A DNA stretch of 20,387 nucleotides from a virus. The translations under genes were made by a program, and so were the position numbers. The notes below the pieces were generated by a model that was not told the origin of the DNA, did not search any database, and saw only the letters and a list, made by a program, of their open reading frames with translations. This document shows positions 19,233 to 20,387 of this stretch, piece by piece; position 1 is the first letter of the stretch; every line of letters starts with the position of its first letter. Location: the IMG/VR virus record IMGVR_UViG_3300025128_000449, positions 1-20,387 of that record. One strand, given 5' to 3'.

Positions 19233-19272
19233 GCCTGCCCAGGGGTCGAACCTGGGTCCTTGCCAATCAGGC
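19233..19272 (-). repeat. T-arm-like module G (upstream of SprT-like gene)
   Basis: Minus strand: outer stem GCCTG/CAGGC, linker ATTGGCAAGGA, arm CCCAGG/CCTGGG with loop TTCGACC (classic T-loop), then ACGA. Confidence 0.75.
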
Positions 19273-19280
19273 GGTGTGGG

Positions 19281-19529
19281 TTAGTTCTTCCATTCGTACT
19301 GGCCTGGCGTGTTGTCCCAGGTGCGGACCAGGCCACGCTCCAGGAGCCTGACAAGGACAGCGTGGGTGTGCTGTTCGACATCATCGAACGACCATGCCTC
19401 CGACCCACCTGGGCCGTTGGGATGCTGCTCTGCGACCCAGTGGGCAAGTGATGCTTCGGAACACGGCGCCGACGCCTGCAACTCAATGCGAATCAACGTC
19501 TGGATGAATGGTTCTGCGAACTCTCTCAT
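19281..19529 (-). CDS. Hypothetical protein, possible winged-helix-like fold
   Basis: The 82-residue product starts at an ATG following cassette H (SD then CCA-ATG). Helical segments (EPFIQTLIRIELQAS, SEASLAHWVAEQ, WSFDDVEQHTHAVLVRLLERGLVRTWD) end in a short strand-like tail. The last part, helix then L-E-R-G-L-V-R-T followed by a turn, resembles the recognition helix and wing of small winged-helix domains. That is suggestive only. No named family. Confidence 0.5.
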   Translation of the reverse strand: MREFAEPFIQTLIRIELQASAPCSEASLAHWVAEQHPNGPGGSEAWSFDDVEQHTHAVLVRLLERGLVRTWDNTPGQYEWKN

Positions 19530-19545
19530 TGGTTCCTCCTCGTTG

Positions 19546-19563
19546 TTGACACCGATGTGTCAA
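19546..19563. promoter_or_regulatory. TTGACA-N6-TGTCAA palindrome in gene-start cassette, perfect
   Basis: Spacer CCGATG. It abuts the SD block of the 19529 gene. Confidence 0.75.
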
Positions 19564-19567
19564 TCGT

Positions 19568-19614
19568 CCCCAGCCAGGTCGTGAACCTGGTGCCAGCCCT
19601 GGGCTGGTCTGGGG
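19568..19614 (-). repeat. T-arm-like module H, extended three-way form
   Basis: Minus strand: outer stem CCCCAG/CTGGGG, extra hairpin CCAGCC-CAG-GGCTGG, arm CCAGG/CCTGG with loop TTCACGA, then ACGA. 43 of 47 positions match module B; all four differences are in the 7-nt loop. Confidence 0.75.
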
Positions 19615-19620
19615 GGTATT

Positions 19621-19941
19621 TCAGTTCATCATGCCGGTGGCTTCGGCAAGCGAAACCGCCAGCGTCCTGGCCTGGGCAGGCGTCAGGAACACATTCACCC
19701 CGATGCCGCCGCCAATGTCGACGGTGTAGAAGGGGTCGGAATGGTCAGTGAACGACCGGACGACGATCTCAGCCGGTCCCTGGGAGCCCCTGTTGGCATG
19801 GACGCTCACCTGGGTGAAGGGATGCTCCCTGTCACCCCTGAAATCAGCGACCTGGCAGGACCAGGTTTCGTGCTTGATGTCAGACACCTTCACGCCGTCC
19901 TTGTTGCGACGACCGTAGTCAATGGTGCTGTCTTTCCTCAT
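19621..19941 (-). CDS. Hypothetical beta-rich protein, first gene of the accessory operon
   Basis: The 106-residue product starts at an ATG after AACGAGGAGGAACAACC. It has strands (ETWSCQVADF, FTQVSVHANRG, AEIVVRSFTD, FYTVDIGGGIGVNVFLT) followed by a C-terminal helix (PAQARTLAVSLAEATGMM). This resembles a small regulatory or decoration domain seen in many phage hypotheticals, but I cannot name it. It lacks a T-arm module and palindrome upstream; a structured leader with a short upstream ORF stands there instead. Confidence 0.55.
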   Translation of the reverse strand: MRKDSTIDYGRRNKDGVKVSDIKHETWSCQVADFRGDREHPFTQVSVHANRGSQGPAEIVVRSFTDHSDPFYTVDIGGGIGVNVFLTPAQARTLAVSLAEATGMMN

Positions 19942-19946
19942 GGTTG

Positions 19947-20018
19947 TTCCTCCTCGTTTCTTGAGCCCCAGGAGGGGCTCTCATCAGCCTGTCGATTCAG
20001 GGACGAGGAGGAGGAATC
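19947..20018 (-). promoter_or_regulatory. Leader with anti-SD, hairpin and SD ahead of the 19941 gene
   Basis: On the minus strand a pyrimidine block (TTCCTCCTCCTCGT, 20004-20017) can pair with the gene's SD (ACGAGGAGGA, 19948-19957) over 10 bp. A 7-bp hairpin GAGCCCC-TCCT-GGGGCTC (19963-19980) lies between them. The same block can instead pair with the leader ORF's SD at 20072-20082. The two pairings are mutually exclusive, the layout of a translational attenuator. Confidence 0.45.
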
Positions 20019-20071
20019 CTCCGCTCCGACCAACAACCAGCGTCGATCCCTGCTCCGTCGTCCCAGGTCAT
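19997..20071 (-). CDS. 24-residue leader ORF
   Basis: An ATG preceded by AGGAGGAGGAG opens a short frame beginning MTWDDGAGIDAGCW and ending in a proline run (PPPRP). The stop lies ~55 bases upstream of the next start. The SD and ATG sit in the 12-nt loop of an 8-bp hairpin (20060-20087). The last codons overlap the anti-SD block, so a ribosome finishing this frame would unmask the downstream SD. Three closely spaced prolines could slow it there. Function as a regulatory leader peptide is inferred. Confidence 0.45.
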   Translation of the reverse strand: MTWDDGAGIDAGCWSERRIPPPRP

Positions 20072-20087
20072 CTCCTCCTCCTGGGAC
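20060..20087 (-). promoter_or_regulatory. Hairpin presenting the leader SD and AUG in its loop
   Basis: Perfect 8-bp stem GTCCCAGG/CCTGGGAC with 12-nt loop AGGAGGAGATGA containing the SD and start codon of the leader ORF. Confidence 0.55.
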
Positions 20088-20387
20088 CGGTAGCAGAGCC
20101 CCGTGAGGGGGCGCTGGCCTCGTAGTCCATGCGGCAATCCGTTTAGCCCCTGGCTGGGTCGCAGGGCCTCCTCAGGACCGTGGTCCTGGGTAGGAGTGGC
20201 ACCCTCTGCTGGGTGGGTCTCCCCCTGCGTTGAGCCCCGGTAGTGATCGGGACCCCGGTCGGGTCTCTCGCCCTGACCTGGGTGGGCTGCTCTGGGCCCT
20301 TCGAACCGGGAGGCATATGTGCCCGGAACCGAAGGTGACGATAGTGCCCGCCACTGACAGTTCCTCGTCACTCACCCTCCAACCCAC
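20088..20387 (-). other. Structured untranslated leader up to the right edge
   Basis: No convincing gene is present; frames crossing it lack SDs and have unusual composition. It contains several hairpins: CAGGAC-CACG-GTCCTG (20173-20188), a long one with CCTTCG/CGAAGG and CCGGG/CCCGG stems (20298-20335), and GCCCC/GGGGC around 20100. It may be the 5' leader of the leftward operon or the end of a gene outside the window. No promoter was identified. Confidence 0.35.

Noticed and set aside
18332-19486. 384-residue version of the SprT-like protein
   Set aside because: The extra N-terminus would translate module G, the operator, the SD block and another gene; the ATG at 19195 has the SD.
15773-19563. 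TTGACA in each gene-start cassette as a sigma-70 -35 box driving every gene
   Set aside because: A -10 box is missing: at 16-18 bases downstream lies the SD block in most copies, and only three copies have weak ATACAA/ATAACC-like hexamers. Palindromic symmetry and intragenic copies fit an operator better.
15816-19614. T-arm-like modules as Rho-independent terminators
   Set aside because: None is followed by a U-run on the minus strand (all continue ACGA then the palindrome); the true terminator at 14586-14644 has one.
15794-19614. CRISPR-like array
   Set aside because: Repeats are separated by genes of varied length, differ in sequence while keeping pairing, and no cas genes are present apart from a Cas4-like fold typical of phage nucleases.
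19997-20371. 124-residue reading frame spanning the leader
   Set aside because: Composition is unlike the neighbours, no SD at its start, and hairpins run through it; only the terminal 24 codons have an SD-linked ATG.

Overview
The window looks like part of a tailed bacteriophage genome (Caudoviricetes), probably infecting a high-GC Gram-positive, most likely actinobacterial, host. This is inferred from the r1t-type holin, the M15 endolysin with a peptidoglycan-binding domain, the high GC content, many GTG/TTG starts and strong AGGAGG ribosome binding sites. Almost every base is coding, with stop/start overlaps between genes. There is no integrase, rRNA, canonical tRNA, CRISPR array or insertion sequence.

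Layout. (1) 1-6979, plus strand: virion and lysis genes. They are two paralogous tail-appendage proteins, a tail-assembly-chaperone-like protein, a repeat-rich YR/DTGSG protein, four further structural proteins (one with two fibronectin-like repeats, one 650-residue propeller-like protein), a membrane-anchored coiled coil, a holin and a zinc-ribbon protein. (2) 6990-14475, minus strand: nucleotide and DNA metabolism. This block encodes a dNMP kinase, two small PD-(D/E)XK nucleases, a TOPRIM primase without zinc ligands, a DnaB-type helicase, a PDF-motif single-stranded-DNA-binding protein, an Fe-S Cas4/RecB-like nuclease, a three-HTH DNA-binding protein and the endolysin. (3) 14476-15091, minus strand: an RNA-rich stretch with a strong intrinsic terminator and a 78-nt tmRNA-like RNA. 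(4) 15092-19941, minus strand: a dozen small accessory genes including a SprT-like metalloprotease. (5) 19942-20387: a structured leader with a 24-codon upstream ORF.

The most striking content is regulatory. An 18-bp palindrome, TTGACA-N6-TGTCAA, occurs 20 times with at most one mismatch (11 perfect). It lies in both arms, inside genes and between them, and resembles the dispersed stoperators of cluster A mycobacteriophages but is symmetric. In region 4, eight gene starts carry the same compound cassette: a 40-47 nt RNA fold built around a tRNA T-arm-like hairpin (7-nt loop, usually T-T/G-C-R-A) closed by an outer stem with compensatory changes, then ACGA, then the palindrome, then a near-invariant AACGAGGAGGAA Shine-Dalgarno block. 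One RNA at 15007-15084 has the tRNA-like domain of tmRNA (G3-U70 acceptor stem, GGTATCGAC D-loop, T-arm, 7-bp P2-like stem) but no messenger domain. Together these suggest a phage that punctuates an early polycistronic transcript with tRNA-mimicking structures and silences it with a symmetric operator. That interpretation is inference; the repeats and folds can be read directly from the sequence.
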